Shown here in pieces: positions 43,266 through 52,630 of a stretch of DNA of 64,000 bases; the first letter of the stretch is position 1, and each line of letters starts with the position of its first letter. Under the pieces are notes generated by a model. The model worked only from the letters and a program-made list of their open reading frames with translations. It was not told where the DNA came from and did no database searches. The position numbers and the translations under genes were made by a program. Source of the DNA: Clostridium nigeriense (GTDB taxonomy: Bacteria; Bacillota; Clostridia; Clostridiales; Clostridiaceae). The DNA is taken from contig NZ_LT575472.1 in assembly GCF_900086595.1 (NCBI RefSeq), forward strand, positions 122,129 through 186,128, read 5' to 3'.

Positions 43266-43568
43266 ATGAAAAATAATATAATAGAAATTGATAAAAATAA
43301 AGAAAATATAAACCCTATTGTAAAAGTTATAAATAAAGATAGTTTTTATGATATATACATATATCTTCAGGATCTTACTAAAGAAGAAATAATTTTAAAA
43401 TACATAAATAACTTTCTTATTTTAAACCTCTCCTTAAAAAATAATAAAAATGATTTATTAAAATTTAAAAGAATTCTTTACTTAAATAAAATAAACATAG
43501 ATACTATCCAAAATTCGGTACAAGCTAATTTTATTTATTTAAAAATTTTTAAAATTAAAAATAGTTAA
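43266..43568 (+). CDS. small Hsp20-like hypothetical protein
   Basis: A 100-residue protein with a strong GGAGGGAT ribosome binding site. It has no certain family, but the order of strands (YDIYIYLQDLTKEEIILKYINNFLILNL, then FKRILYLN, then IQNSVQANFIYLKIFK) copies the alpha-crystallin domain of small heat-shock proteins, without the flanking N-terminal region and C-terminal I-x-I tail. Very rich in Asn, Lys and Ile. It may be a degenerate Hsp20; the function is unknown. Confidence 0.5.
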   Translation: MKNNIIEIDKNKENINPIVKVINKDSFYDIYIYLQDLTKEEIILKYINNFLILNLSLKNNKNDLLKFKRILYLNKINIDTIQNSVQANFIYLKIFKIKNS

Positions 43569-43687
43569 ACTGTCGAAAGTTTGAAAATGAAGAATTTATA
43601 ATAATTTTACACCTACTTAAAGTAGTTTTAAAAAAATAAAAAATAAAGTATTTCAGTAAGAAATACTACTATAAATATAAACTTTAC

Positions 43688-43713
43688 ATTAAAGGGCTGT
43701 TAAAAACAGCCCT
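43688..43713 (-). terminator. terminator of dnaB
   Basis: AGGGCTGTT / AACAGCCCT stem (43693-43713) directly after dnaB; the T-tract is short (TTTAATGT). Confidence 0.65.
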
Positions 43714-43718
43714 ACTCT

Positions 43719-45056
43719 TTATTCCTTATATACAAGCTCTAAATTTGCAAACTTACTGTGAGCTCCAATCCAAGCCATTTTAACAGTTCCAACAGGACCA
43801 TTTCTTTGTTTTGCTATTATACACTCACCTATATTTTTATCTTCTGTTTCTTTATTATAGTACTCATCTCTATATAAAAACATAACAACGTCTGCATCCT
43901 GCTCAATAGACCCAGATTCTCTTAAGTCTGATAGCATTGGTCTATGGTCTGCTCTTTGCTCTGGAGCACGTGATAACTGTGATAAAGCTATTACAGGGCA
44001 CTCCATTTCTTTTGCTAAAGCCTTTATAGATCTAGATATTTCAGAAACTTCTTGTTGTCTACTCTCACTACCTGAACTACCACTCATTAATTGAAGGTAG
44101 TCAATAAGAATCATATCTATGCCATGCTCCATCTTAATTTTTCTACACTTAGATCTCATTTCCATTACACTAAGACCTGCAGTATCATCTATGTATATTC
44201 TAGCCTTAGATAAAGGTCCCGTAGCTCTTGCAATTCTTTCCCAATCATCATCATCTAAGTTACCTGTTCTAAGCTTTAACATATCTACATTAGCCTCTGA
44301 ACATAGAAGCTTATATGCTAATTGTTCTTTAGACATTTCCAGAGAGAATATAACTACACTCTTTCCTTCTCTTAAGGCTGCATGTTCTGCAATATTTAAT
44401 GAAAAAGTTGTTTTTCCCATGGAAGGTCTTGCAGCAATAAGTACCATATCACCCTTTTGGAATCCTGATGTTTTTGCATCTAAATCCCTTATTCCAGAAC
44501 CAACTCCAGTTATAGATCCTTTATTATTAAATAATCTTTCTATTTCCAAGAATCCTCTTTCTAGAACATTAGCTAAAGGTTCATAATCATTAGATCCTTG
44601 CTTCTCTGCTAAATCAAAAATTTTCTTTTGTGCTAAATCTAATACTTCTTCTACCTTATCTTGCTTATTATAACTTTCTTCTATTATACTAGTAGCTGAT
44701 TTAATTAACTTCCTTAAAGTTGACTTTTCTTCTACTATTTTAATATATGCCTCTAAATTTGCAGTAGTAATTACATTTGAACTTACCTCTGATATATATG
44801 TAACTCCCCCTGATTTTTCTAGCATATCTGTTGATTTTAAGTATTCTAACAAGGTTACAAGGTCAACAGCCATATCCTTAGAAAACATTTCTCTAATAGC
44901 CTTAAATATAACCTTATGACCATCTCTATAAAAATCTTCCTCATTTAGTTTTTCTAAAGCCTTTGCTATTGCACTCTTATCTATTATCATAGCTCCAATA
45001 ACAGATTGTTCTGCTTCTAAACTTTGAGGTAAACTTCTCATTATTGGTGTATCCAA
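43719..45056 (-). CDS. dnaB: replicative DNA helicase DnaB
   Basis: Hexameric 5'-3' helicase of the replication fork. 445 residues: N-terminal collar domain, linker helix, then the RecA-like domain with Walker A ARPSMGKTTFSLN, Walker B IDMILIDYLQLM and H4 SRAPEQRADHRPMLSDLRESGSIEQDADVV. The start is TTG 45056 behind AGGAGG. It lies downstream of lonC in the same direction, separated by a hairpin. The helicase would be loaded by the DnaD/DnaI-like pair at 27.4-29.4 kb. Confidence 0.98.
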   Translation of the reverse strand: MDTPIMRSLPQSLEAEQSVIGAMIIDKSAIAKALEKLNEEDFYRDGHKVIFKAIREMFSKDMAVDLVTLLEYLKSTDMLEKSGGVTYISEVSSNVITTANLEAYIKIVEEKSTLRKLIKSATSIIEESYNKQDKVEEVLDLAQKKIFDLAEKQGSNDYEPLANVLERGFLEIERLFNNKGSITGVGSGIRDLDAKTSGFQKGDMVLIAARPSMGKTTFSLNIAEHAALREGKSVVIFSLEMSKEQLAYKLLCSEANVDMLKLRTGNLDDDDWERIARATGPLSKARIYIDDTAGLSVMEMRSKCRKIKMEHGIDMILIDYLQLMSGSSGSESRQQEVSEISRSIKALAKEMECPVIALSQLSRAPEQRADHRPMLSDLRESGSIEQDADVVMFLYRDEYYNKETEDKNIGECIIAKQRNGPVGTVKMAWIGAHSKFANLELVYKE

Positions 45057-45192
45057 TTTGTAACCTCCTTCCTTTTCATAATAAATATATTATATCAAAA
45101 ATTTCTATTGTATAGAATAAAATTGGTACTGCCATACAATTAAAAATATTATAATTAAAGTAAAAAACTCCTAAAGGTAGTTTAAAGGAATT

Positions 45193-45215
45193 AAAGGGCT
45201 GTCTAAGACAGCCCT
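45193..45215 (-). terminator. hairpin after lonC
   Basis: AGGGCTGTC / GACAGCCCT stem (45195-45215), closely related in sequence to the hairpin after dnaB; weak T-tract, so termination may be partial. Confidence 0.6.
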
Positions 45216-45223
45216 AATTTAAA

Positions 45224-47113
45224 TTACTTTTCAAAAACTATATCCATTAACTCTTCAATTCTATTAATAGATTTAACTTCTATATCATTTAACTCTAATG
45301 GAACTTCTTTTTCATTTGCCTTAGGAACAACTACAAGTTTTATTCCCTTTCTTCTTGCTCCATATATCTTTTCAAATATTCCACCTACAGGCTTTATATT
45401 TCCTCTTAATGATATTTCACCAGTTATAGCTACATCTTGTCTTATAGGCTTTTCTAATAAAGCACTTATTATAGCAATAGTAATAGCTGCACCTGCTGAT
45501 GGTCCATCAATTCTTCCACCACCAACAACATTTACATGAATATCATAGTCTTTTATATCTTTATCTGTTATTTTTCTAATAACTGAAGCTGCGTTAAATA
45601 CTGAATCCTTTGCCATAGAACCTGCTGTGTCATTGAATTTTATAACTCCCATTCCAGGTTTCTTTGACTCAAAGGCAACAGCTTCTATTTCTAAAGTAGA
45701 ACCTAAAAATCCACTTACACCTAATCCATAAGTATGACCTACTTCATATTTTTCAACTTCATCAAAAGTTTCATAAGGTACATATCTACCTATAGATATA
45801 ACCTCTTCTACATCCTTTAAAGTAACTTCTTTACTTTCTTCTTTTGAGTTATATAAAGCATACCCATAAGCATCAGCTAATATGTTTACAGCCTTTCTAC
45901 CTTCTATAGTATATCTACTAATTAATTCTGCAACTCCTTCTTCTAAAGTTACATTTAACTTCTTAGCAGCATTTTCTATTATTCCAACAATATCATTTGC
46001 CGATAAAGGTTCAAAGTAAACCTCAGTACATCTTGATCTTAAGGCTGGGTTTATCTTTCCTGGCTCCCTAGTTGTAGCTCCTATTAAAACAAAATCTGCT
46101 GGAGCACCCTTTTCGAAAAGATACTTTATATATTCTGGAGTGTTTTCATCATCTGGATCATAATATGAAGATGAATACTCAACTCTCTTATCTTCTAAAA
46201 CCTTTAATAATTTATTTTGAAGAATATCATCTAGTTCTCCTATTTCATCTATAAATAAAACTCCCCCATGAGCCTCTGTTACAAGTCCAGTCTTTGGCTC
46301 TGGAACACCAACTTCTGCTAAATCTTTCTTGCTTCCTTGATAAATAGGATCATGTACTGATCCTAATAATGGATTTGTAATTTCTCTTGGATCCCATCTT
46401 AGTGTAGTTCCATCTACTTCAACAAATTTTGAATCTTCATCAAAAGGTGTAAATTTTAAATTTTTAGCTTCTTCTAAAGCAAGCCTTGCTGCTGAAGTCT
46501 TACCAACTCCAGGTGGTCCATATAAAATTATATGCTGAGGATATGGTGATGACATTTTAGAAATTAAAGATTTAATTGCTCTTTCTTGACCAACAATTTC
46601 ATCAAAAGTTTCTGGTCTTAAAAGACTCATAACATTTTTATTTATCTTTTTAGCATCTAGTTCCTCAAGTCTTTCTAGCTTCTTAGTTGTTTTTGAACTT
46701 TCTGGTCCCTTTTGTTTTCTTATTATAGATAATTTAATATCATCCATAAATTTATCTTGTCTTTCTTGAAGAGCTTTTTCAACTTGGGTTTCTACTTTAT
46801 TTTGTACATATTTTCTTGCTATATTTTCTGATATATAATAAATTGTATCTTCTAGTACACCACGTAATTCATCTTCACTTGGAACAGTTTTAACTCCCTT
46901 TCCATCTGAAGCTATTACATTTAAAGCATATATTCTTTCTAATATATTAGGAGAGTTTATATATTTTTGTAGTTTAAATCTTACGATTCTAGCCCTTACT
47001 GCGCCCTCATCTAATACATTGTTTAATATTTGATTTATTACATTTGCTTGTGCATCTAAAGATAACTCACTGTCTAATAAACTCTCTATATTTGTTTCGT
47101 CGTAAGTCTTCAA
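45224..47113 (-). CDS. lonC: Lon-family ATP-dependent protease LonC
   Basis: Soluble Lon-like protease of 629 residues: a helical N-terminal region, AAA+ domain with Walker A GPPGVGKT and Walker B GGVLFIDEIGEL, then the Lon protease domain with the Ser539-Lys574 dyad (DGPSAGAA, NIKPVGG). There is no Lon substrate-binding LAN domain and no membrane insertion as in LonB, which fits LonC. The start is TTG behind AGGAGG. It lies 12 bp after rplI in the gdpP-rplI-lonC operon. Confidence 0.92.
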   Translation of the reverse strand: MKTYDETNIESLLDSELSLDAQANVINQILNNVLDEGAVRARIVRFKLQKYINSPNILERIYALNVIASDGKGVKTVPSEDELRGVLEDTIYYISENIARKYVQNKVETQVEKALQERQDKFMDDIKLSIIRKQKGPESSKTTKKLERLEELDAKKINKNVMSLLRPETFDEIVGQERAIKSLISKMSSPYPQHIILYGPPGVGKTSAARLALEEAKNLKFTPFDEDSKFVEVDGTTLRWDPREITNPLLGSVHDPIYQGSKKDLAEVGVPEPKTGLVTEAHGGVLFIDEIGELDDILQNKLLKVLEDKRVEYSSSYYDPDDENTPEYIKYLFEKGAPADFVLIGATTREPGKINPALRSRCTEVYFEPLSANDIVGIIENAAKKLNVTLEEGVAELISRYTIEGRKAVNILADAYGYALYNSKEESKEVTLKDVEEVISIGRYVPYETFDEVEKYEVGHTYGLGVSGFLGSTLEIEAVAFESKKPGMGVIKFNDTAGSMAKDSVFNAASVIRKITDKDIKDYDIHVNVVGGGRIDGPSAGAAITIAIISALLEKPIRQDVAITGEISLRGNIKPVGGIFEKIYGARRKGIKLVVVPKANEKEVPLELNDIEVKSINRIEELMDIVFEK

Positions 47114-47125
47114 ACTTAGTCCTCC

Positions 47126-47569
47126 TTATGATTGCTCTACAATGGTTACTTTCATCTTAGTAGATACTTCTGGATATAGTTTTATTTCTATATCATAGCT
47201 ACCTGCAACCTTTATTGTATCCATAACAATTTTCTTCTTATCTATTGATAATTTAAATTCCTTATTTATTAATTCTGCTACATCCTTACTAGTTATAGCA
47301 CCAAATAATCTTCCATTATTTCCTTTAGCTGCAATTTTAACTTCTTTTCCTTTTAATTCTGAAGCTAATTTTTGAGCTGCTTCAACTTCAGCTAACTTCT
47401 TCTTTCTTTCATTTTCCTTTTTAGCATTTAATATATGCATACTAGCAGTTGTTGCTTCTTCTGCTAATTTCCTAGGAAATAAAAAATTTCTTGCATATCC
47501 ATCTGATGCTTCTATAACATCACCTTTTTTACCTAATTTCTTAACATCTTGTAATAATATTACCTTCAT
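47126..47569 (-). CDS. rplI: 50S ribosomal protein L9
   Basis: bL9, binds 23S rRNA domain V near L1. 147 residues with the canonical N-terminus [32 protein letters not shown], a long connecting helix and the C-terminal domain ending [10 protein letters not shown]. The start is ATG 47569 with GGTGAA upstream; it begins one base after the gdpP stop, so translation is likely coupled. Confidence 0.97.
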   Translation of the reverse strand: MKVILLQDVKKLGKKGDVIEASDGYARNFLFPRKLAEEATTASMHILNAKKENERKKKLAEVEAAQKLASELKGKEVKIAAKGNNGRLFGAITSKDVAELINKEFKLSIDKKKIVMDTIKVAGSYDIEIKLYPEVSTKMKVTIVEQS

Positions 47570-47570
47570 G

Positions 47571-49538
47571 TTATTCACCAACCTTTAAATGTTTTTCTAT
47601 TGATTTTTTAAGTGCTTTTTTAGCTTCTACTATTGAAGTATTACTTAGTTGTGCTCCAGCCATATTCATATGACCTCCACCACCTAATTCTTCAAGAATC
47701 ACTTGAACATTAGCCTCTCCAATAGATCTACCACTAATTACTATATCATCTTTTATTTGTATTAATACAAAACACACATTAATTCCTGCTATATTAAGTA
47801 ACTCATCTGCTGCTCTGGCTGCCATAAAGGATTTTTTTAATCCTTTTGGAGCTACAGCTATAGCTAAATTATCTTTTACTTCTGCTGTTTTTATAGTTTC
47901 AGCTATAACTAAAAAGTCTTCTAGATTATCCATAAACATCTTTTTAACTTCTATAGTATCTGCTCCTAATGATCTTAAAAAAGATGCTGCATCAAAGGTT
48001 CTTACTCCTGCCTTGAAAGAAAAACCTTTAGTATCCATAAATATTCCAGCAAGTAATCCCTCTGCTTCTAATGTTGTTAAGTTTGGCTTTTGTACCATGT
48101 ATTGAATTACCTCTGTAACCATCTCTGATGTTGATGATGCATATACTTCTATATAATTTAATATTGCTCCTTCAACTATATCTGGACTTCTTCTATGATG
48201 ATCTATTATTATTTTTCTTTGAGCCTTTTCAATTATTGCTTGATCCAAAATATATCCTGAGTTATGAACATCTACTATTATAAGTAAAGTTTTTTCATTA
48301 ATTTGCTCATAAGCTTCTTCAATTGACACAAAAAGATTATCATACCTTGAATCTTTTTTTAGTTTTTGTAAAAAATAATCTATTGCTACAGTTTCATTTC
48401 CTAATATTATGTTACAAGGTTTCCCTAATTGTCTTACAACAGAAGATAAACCTATGGATGATCCAAAGCAATCCATATCTGGATTTTTATGACCAATTAT
48501 AAATACGTTACTACTTTCATATATTAATTCTTTTAAAGTATGAGAAATAACTCTAGCTCTAACTCTAGTTCTTTTTTCTACTTCTCTAGTATTTCCTCCA
48601 AAGAACTTAATTTTTTCATTATTTTTAATAGCAACCTGATCTCCACCCCTTCCTAGGGCTAGTTCCTTTGCTGTAGTTGCAAAGGCATTATTCTCTAAAG
48701 GACAAGTTCCTCCTCTACCTACACCTATACTTAATGTAACTTCTACTTTATTTCCTCTATCTATATTAGAAATTTCTTCTAATATAGAAAATTTATTATT
48801 TATTTCATCATCTATATATCTATCTTGTACTGATAGTACATATTTATTAGAATCATATCTAGTTATCATAGCCTTAAGTCTTTGTGCATATGCATTTATT
48901 GTTTTTTCTACTTCTGCAACTAACATTGGTCTATCACTTTCCATTGTAGTTTCTAATACTTCAGATAAGTTATCTACTTCAATTAGCATAATACTTTCCT
49001 TAGTATTTTCCATATTTTTATTACTACTTATATCATTAAAATAAACTACATACAAATCTTCATCTAATTTAGAATTTTCAATTTTACTTGCATATATTTT
49101 ATAAAATAGATCTGCTATTTTTATTTTTTGATGTAAATCTCTATCACAAGTTAATAATCTAGATAAATTTAATCCTCTTGCAATACTTACTACATTTAAT
49201 CCTATGGGTTCTTCATTTGGAATGAACTTTTTAAACTCTTTATTGGCCCAAAAAATTCCCCCTGATTCCTTTATTATTGCTAGTGGAAATATTAAATTAA
49301 ATATATTATTAGAAATATCATTATTAATTATTTCTCTAACTCTTTCAATATTATCCTCTTCATTTTCTTTACTTCTATATTCACTAATAGTGAATATTAT
49401 AAAGATTACTAATAAGAAGGTTCCTAAAATAGCACTTTTTAAAAAGTAAAATCCTATACAAGCTAATACAAAAATAATTGGTGTAATTATAGGTTTAATG
49501 AGTTCATGCCTTTTTTCAAATAATTCTTTCCATTTCAT
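47571..49538 (-). CDS. gdpP: cyclic-di-AMP phosphodiesterase GdpP
   Basis: Membrane-bound DHH-family enzyme that degrades c-di-AMP. 655 residues: two N-terminal membrane helices (about 15-50), a PAS-like domain, a degenerate GGDEF domain (about 170-300, motif not GGDEF), then DHH ([28 protein letters not shown]) and DHHA1 domains ([10 protein letters not shown]). The order gdpP-rplI-lonC-dnaB matches other clostridia. Its start region follows AGGAGCGCC. Confidence 0.95.
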   Translation of the reverse strand: MKWKELFEKRHELIKPIITPIIFVLACIGFYFLKSAILGTFLLVIFIIFTISEYRSKENEEDNIERVREIINNDISNNIFNLIFPLAIIKESGGIFWANKEFKKFIPNEEPIGLNVVSIARGLNLSRLLTCDRDLHQKIKIADLFYKIYASKIENSKLDEDLYVVYFNDISSNKNMENTKESIMLIEVDNLSEVLETTMESDRPMLVAEVEKTINAYAQRLKAMITRYDSNKYVLSVQDRYIDDEINNKFSILEEISNIDRGNKVEVTLSIGVGRGGTCPLENNAFATTAKELALGRGGDQVAIKNNEKIKFFGGNTREVEKRTRVRARVISHTLKELIYESSNVFIIGHKNPDMDCFGSSIGLSSVVRQLGKPCNIILGNETVAIDYFLQKLKKDSRYDNLFVSIEEAYEQINEKTLLIIVDVHNSGYILDQAIIEKAQRKIIIDHHRRSPDIVEGAILNYIEVYASSTSEMVTEVIQYMVQKPNLTTLEAEGLLAGIFMDTKGFSFKAGVRTFDAASFLRSLGADTIEVKKMFMDNLEDFLVIAETIKTAEVKDNLAIAVAPKGLKKSFMAARAADELLNIAGINVCFVLIQIKDDIVISGRSIGEANVQVILEELGGGGHMNMAGAQLSNTSIVEAKKALKKSIEKHLKVGE

Positions 49539-49541
49539 AAG

Positions 49542-49859
49542 CTAATGGCGCTCCTTTAAATGTAATTGAAGTTTACTTAAACTCCTTCCATCATTTTCAT
49601 ATTCATGTCCTTCAGAAATTCCTACTTGTAGCTTTTTTTTCATATCGTCATCTACATCTTCACACGAATATCCAAGTTTTTGGGCTAATACGTATAAAAT
49701 AATTACAGCCCCTGATATGCAATTTAAAATTGCATCTTGAGCTACATTACTTCCCTTAGTTAATAAGTGATAGAATTCTCCTATTATACATAAAAGATTA
49801 GCTTTTAATTTTTCTATCATCTTTATATTGGCCATTATATTTAAATCTTCTCTCTTCAC
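49542..49859 (-). CDS. MazG-like family protein
   Basis: A 105-residue all-helical protein from a GTG start at 49859, chosen because GGGGTGA lies five bases upstream. The 33-codon longer frame lacks an SD and runs into the promoter. The conserved run LLTKGSNVAQDAILNCISGAVIILYVLAQKLGYS identifies the short clostridial MazG-like family. The E-x-x-E metal ligands of true MazG pyrophosphatases are mostly absent, so activity is uncertain. Just upstream of gdpP (3-bp gap). Confidence 0.85.
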   Translation of the reverse strand: MKREDLNIMANIKMIEKLKANLLCIIGEFYHLLTKGSNVAQDAILNCISGAVIILYVLAQKLGYSCEDVDDDMKKKLQVGISEGHEYENDGRSLSKLQLHLKERH

Positions 49860-49894
49860 TCTGTTCACCCCTATACTAATACCCTTGTATATAT

Positions 49895-49923
49895 ATTTTA
49901 AATATAATTCACTTTTAATGCAA
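49895..49923 (-). promoter_or_regulatory. promoter of the MazG-like/gdpP/rplI/lonC operon
   Basis: TTGCAT (49918-49923), 17-bp spacer, TAAAAT (49895-49900) on the minus strand. Confidence 0.65.
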
Positions 49924-49974
49924 CAACTTATAAATTTATTTACATAATTTGTAAACATCTTTTGTATTAGTATA

Positions 49975-50002
49975 ACAAAAAACCCCTGAAAAACCAGGGG
50001 TT
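49975..50002 (-). terminator. terminator of the rpsF-ssb-rpsR operon
   Basis: AACCCCTG / CAGGGGTT stem with T6 on the minus strand. Confidence 0.9.
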
Positions 50003-50009
50003 AATTATA

Positions 50010-50252
50010 TTACTCAGTTGTGAATGGTAATAATGCTATATTTCTTGATCTCTTTATAGCAGTTGTTAATTCTCTTTGGTGCTTAGCGCAAGTACCAGAA
50101 ATTCTTCTTGGTAATATCTTACCTCTTTCTGTTACGAACTTTCTTAGCTTAGTAATATCTTTGTAATCTATTGCTTCAGCTTTTTCTACGCAAAAAGCAC
50201 AAACTTTTCTCTTAGATCTTCTCATTTTTCCAGATCTTTTCATATCTTTCAT
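50010..50252 (-). CDS. rpsR: 30S ribosomal protein S18
   Basis: bS18 of the 30S platform, partner of S6. 80 residues; [14 protein letters not shown] and [27 protein letters not shown] are canonical. The cysteines (C-x2-C and C-x2-H) indicate the zinc-binding C+ form. AGGAGGGAA precedes the ATG. Last gene of rpsF-ssb-rpsR. Confidence 0.98.
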   Translation of the reverse strand: MKDMKRSGKMRRSKRKVCAFCVEKAEAIDYKDITKLRKFVTERGKILPRRISGTCAKHQRELTTAIKRSRNIALLPFTTE

Positions 50253-50279
50253 GCTAATTCCCTCCTTTTTTTTAGACTT

Positions 50280-50741
50280 TTAGAAAGGCATATCTCCGTC
50301 ATCTACAGGAGTCATGTCCTCCTCGAAATTCATTCCACCAAAATCATTTGATGGATTTGAATAATCAGAACCCATATTTGAAGCACCAAATCCATTGTTA
50401 TATGAACCTTGGTCTCTTCCAGCACCACCGTTGTTACCTGAACCAATGAATTCAAAAGAATCTACAACTACATCTGTAGTGTATCTCTTAGTTCCATCTT
50501 TAGCATCATAACTTCCAGTTCTAATGCTACCAGTAACAGCTAGTTGTCTGCCCTTAGTAAGATATTGTGCTATTGTTTCACCAGTTTTACCAAAAGCTAT
50601 ACAGTTGATAAAATCAGTTTCATCCTTCTTGAAAGGTCTAGTTACTGCTAAACTAAATCTAGTAACAGCAGTACCGCTTCCAGCAGCAAAGTTTAACTCT
50701 GGATCTCTTGTTAGTCTTCCAATAAGTATCACCTTATTCAT
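50280..50741 (-). CDS. ssb: single-stranded DNA-binding protein
   Basis: A 153-residue SSB: OB fold in the first about 105 residues (MNKVILIGRLTRDPEL, FINCIAFGKTGETIAQYLTKG, TTDVVVDSFEFI), a Gly/Asn/Ser-rich flexible linker and the acidic protein-interaction tip DDGDMPF. AGAGGTGAT precedes the ATG. Located between rpsF and rpsR as in most Firmicutes. Confidence 0.98.
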   Translation of the reverse strand: MNKVILIGRLTRDPELNFAAGSGTAVTRFSLAVTRPFKKDETDFINCIAFGKTGETIAQYLTKGRQLAVTGSIRTGSYDAKDGTKRYTTDVVVDSFEFIGSGNNGGAGRDQGSYNNGFGASNMGSDYSNPSNDFGGMNFEEDMTPVDDGDMPF

Positions 50742-50755
50742 GACAATATCACCTC

Positions 50756-51043
50756 TTACGCTTCTTGTTTAACGATGATGTGTCTTATAACACCATCAGT
50801 AATTCTGAATACTCTGTCTAATTCTTTAGGTAGTTCTGAATCAGCATTGAAGTTGATTAATGTATAGAAACCTTCGTTAACTTTTGCGATTTCGTAAGCA
50901 AGCTTTCTTCTACCCCAAACGTCAACATTTTCTATAGTTCCTCCACCGTTTTCTATTACACCCTTAAATTTTTCGATTGCAGCTTTACAAGCTTCTTCGT
51001 CGAATGATGGGTGTAGTATGAATATAGTTTCGTACTTTCTCAT
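50756..51043 (-). CDS. rpsF: 30S ribosomal protein S6
   Basis: bS6, binds S18 on the 30S platform. About 95 residues with MRKYETIFILHPSFDEEA, VENVDVWGRRKLAYEI and EGFYTLINF. GGAGGTGA fits ATG 51043. First gene of the operon; a structured leader upstream (51056-51094) is a probable S6:S18 feedback site. Confidence 0.97.
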   Translation of the reverse strand: MRKYETIFILHPSFDEEACKAAIEKFKGVIENGGGTIENVDVWGRRKLAYEIAKVNEGFYTLINFNADSELPKELDRVFRITDGVIRHIIVKQEA

Positions 51044-51055
51044 CATTTTCACCTC

Positions 51056-51094
51056 CTCCCCTCGGACCTTGGCTGTGCTTTACACAGCAGGGAT
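51056..51094 (-). promoter_or_regulatory. probable S6:S18 ribosomal protein leader
   Basis: Minus-strand RNA with a perfect GCTGTG / CACAGC hairpin, an outer TCCCT / AGGGGA pairing that includes the SD flank, and an unpaired GGTCCG segment with CCG, as in the known S6:S18-binding leader. Confidence 0.5.
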
Positions 51095-51105
51095 TACAAT
51101 TAAAT

Positions 51106-51134
51106 ATTCTAACATTTTTTAATTTTCTTTGCAA
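51106..51134 (-). promoter_or_regulatory. promoter of rpsF-ssb-rpsR
   Basis: TTGCAA (51129-51134), 17-bp spacer, TAGAAT (51106-51111) on the minus strand. Confidence 0.75.
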
Positions 51135-51154
51135 GACATAATTTTTAATTACTA

Positions 51155-51337
51155 TTAATTTACTACTTTTTTTGCATCTTTTTGAAATTTGCTTCTTGGA
51201 AGCATAATTATTCTTCCACATCCTGTGCATTTTATCTTAATATCTGCACCTAATCTTATCACTTCAAATTGCTTGCTTCCACAAGGATGTTGTTTTTTCA
51301 TTTCAACAATATCACCTAAATCAAAAGTTTCTACCAT
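51155..51337 (-). CDS. DUF951 family protein
   Basis: A 60-residue protein of the DUF951 family, almost always near rpsF/mscS in Firmicutes. It contains a possible zinc or RNA-binding knuckle (C at HPCGS, then CTGCGR) and a basic C-terminus (PRSKFQKDAKKV). Function unknown. TTAGGAGGG precedes the ATG; it lies 15 bp after mscS and is probably co-transcribed with it. Confidence 0.88.
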   Translation of the reverse strand: MVETFDLGDIVEMKKQHPCGSKQFEVIRLGADIKIKCTGCGRIIMLPRSKFQKDAKKVVN

Positions 51338-51352
51338 AATAACCCTCCTAAG

Positions 51353-52261
51353 TTAATTAATATTATTATTTACTAATTGAGTTTTAGGATATGGAATTTC
51401 AATACCAGCTTCGTCTAATGCCATTTTTATTTCTTTTCTTAAATCTCTTTCCATCTTCCATTGTGACATTGGTATTGCTTTACCAGCTATTCTTATTGTT
51501 ACACTAGAAGCATTTAAAGCAATTACTCCCCAAACTTCAACTTCTCCTTTTAACTCATCTTTATTTTTATTTGTAAATTTGTTACATGCTTTTTTAATAA
51601 CATCAATTGCATTATCTATGTCTTCTTCATAAGCAATTCCTACATCAACCATAAATCTCATATCTCCCCTTGAGTGGTTTGTAACTTCCGTTACATCTCC
51701 ATTAGGTAAATTATGAACATCCCCACTAAAATCTCTCAAAACAGTTGCTCTTATTCCAATATTTTCCACAATACCACTATATGAGCCTATAGTTACATAA
51801 TCTCCAACACCATATTGATCTTCAAATAATATAAAGAATCCATTTATTATATCCTTCACTAAGCTTTGAGCACCTATACCAACAACAAACCCTATAGCAC
51901 TTAGAACTCCAGCTGAAACTTTAAATGTACTTCCAATTACAATAGCAGCTCCAGAAAAATAAACTATATATTTTAATGAGCTTTTAAGTATAGCTCCAAC
52001 AGTAAACGCCTTTTGTCTATCCATAGAAAAACTTAGCTTACTATTTGCCTGATTCTTAACAAACCTATCTATAGCTTTATCGCCTATTTTTATAATTGCA
52101 TACATAATAACTATTAATATTATTAGTGATATAACCTTACCTATTACAACTCCCGATACAGATATTATACTTTCAATAACTTTATCCCAGTCTATGTTTA
52201 AAGAAAGCTTTCCAGTAAGTTCATCTTTATTAGTACTAACCCAAGTCAAATAATTATTCAT
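51353..52261 (-). CDS. MscS-family mechanosensitive channel
   Basis: A 302-residue small-conductance mechanosensitive channel: three N-terminal membrane helices, TM3 with the glycine/alanine-rich packing segment GVLSAIGFVVGIGAQSLVKDIINGFFILFEDQYGVGDYV, then the cytoplasmic beta and vestibule domains. It releases solutes on hypo-osmotic shock. GGAGAAATACT precedes the ATG. Followed by DUF951. Confidence 0.94.
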   Translation of the reverse strand: MNNYLTWVSTNKDELTGKLSLNIDWDKVIESIISVSGVVIGKVISLIILIVIMYAIIKIGDKAIDRFVKNQANSKLSFSMDRQKAFTVGAILKSSLKYIVYFSGAAIVIGSTFKVSAGVLSAIGFVVGIGAQSLVKDIINGFFILFEDQYGVGDYVTIGSYSGIVENIGIRATVLRDFSGDVHNLPNGDVTEVTNHSRGDMRFMVDVGIAYEEDIDNAIDVIKKACNKFTNKNKDELKGEVEVWGVIALNASSVTIRIAGKAIPMSQWKMERDLRKEIKMALDEAGIEIPYPKTQLVNNNIN

Positions 52262-52271
52262 AGTATTTCTC

Positions 52272-52511
52272 CTATATTATTTCCTTAAATATATTTTCTT
52301 CTTTAGTATAAATGTTTTTATATCTTAGAATATTCCTTTCTATTATTTCATCTATGTATTTTTTTTCTTCAATTCTAATACATATCCCACAACTTTGTGT
52401 TATAGCTGTAGGTGTTGGCATCATTTTAAAAATAAAATTTTCTTCTTTTAATATTTTTTCTCCGTTCATTGCATCTAAAGTATTTTTAAAAACTATAATG
52501 TAATATTTCAT
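52272..52511 (-). CDS. DUF3343 protein
   Basis: About 79 residues, DUF3343: YYIIVFKNTLDAMNGEKILKEENFIFKMMPTPTAITQSCGICIRIEE. The family often sits next to the class V aminotransferase found here divergently and is thought to have a sulfur- or selenium-transfer-related, YedF-like role with the SCG cysteine. AGGAGGAAAAA puts the start at ATG 52511, five codons inside the longest ORF. Confidence 0.85.
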   Translation of the reverse strand: MKYYIIVFKNTLDAMNGEKILKEENFIFKMMPTPTAITQSCGICIRIEEKKYIDEIIERNILRYKNIYTKEENIFKEII

Positions 52512-52562
52512 TTTTTCCTCCTTCATTATCTATATTTATATTTAATTATATTATATATATTT

Positions 52563-52591
52563 TTGTAAATGAAGATAATATAATTTATAAT
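52563..52591 (+). promoter_or_regulatory. promoter of the class V aminotransferase gene
   Basis: TTGTAA (52563-52568), 17-bp spacer, TATAAT (52586-52591). Confidence 0.7.
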
Positions 52592-52630
52592 TTTAATATA
52601 CTTTACTATTTTTATAAAGGAGTTATTTTT

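Noticed and set aside
49860..49958. 33-codon N-terminal extension of the MazG-like protein
   Set aside because: The extension overlaps the -10/-35 promoter region and has no SD; GTG 49859 has a good one.
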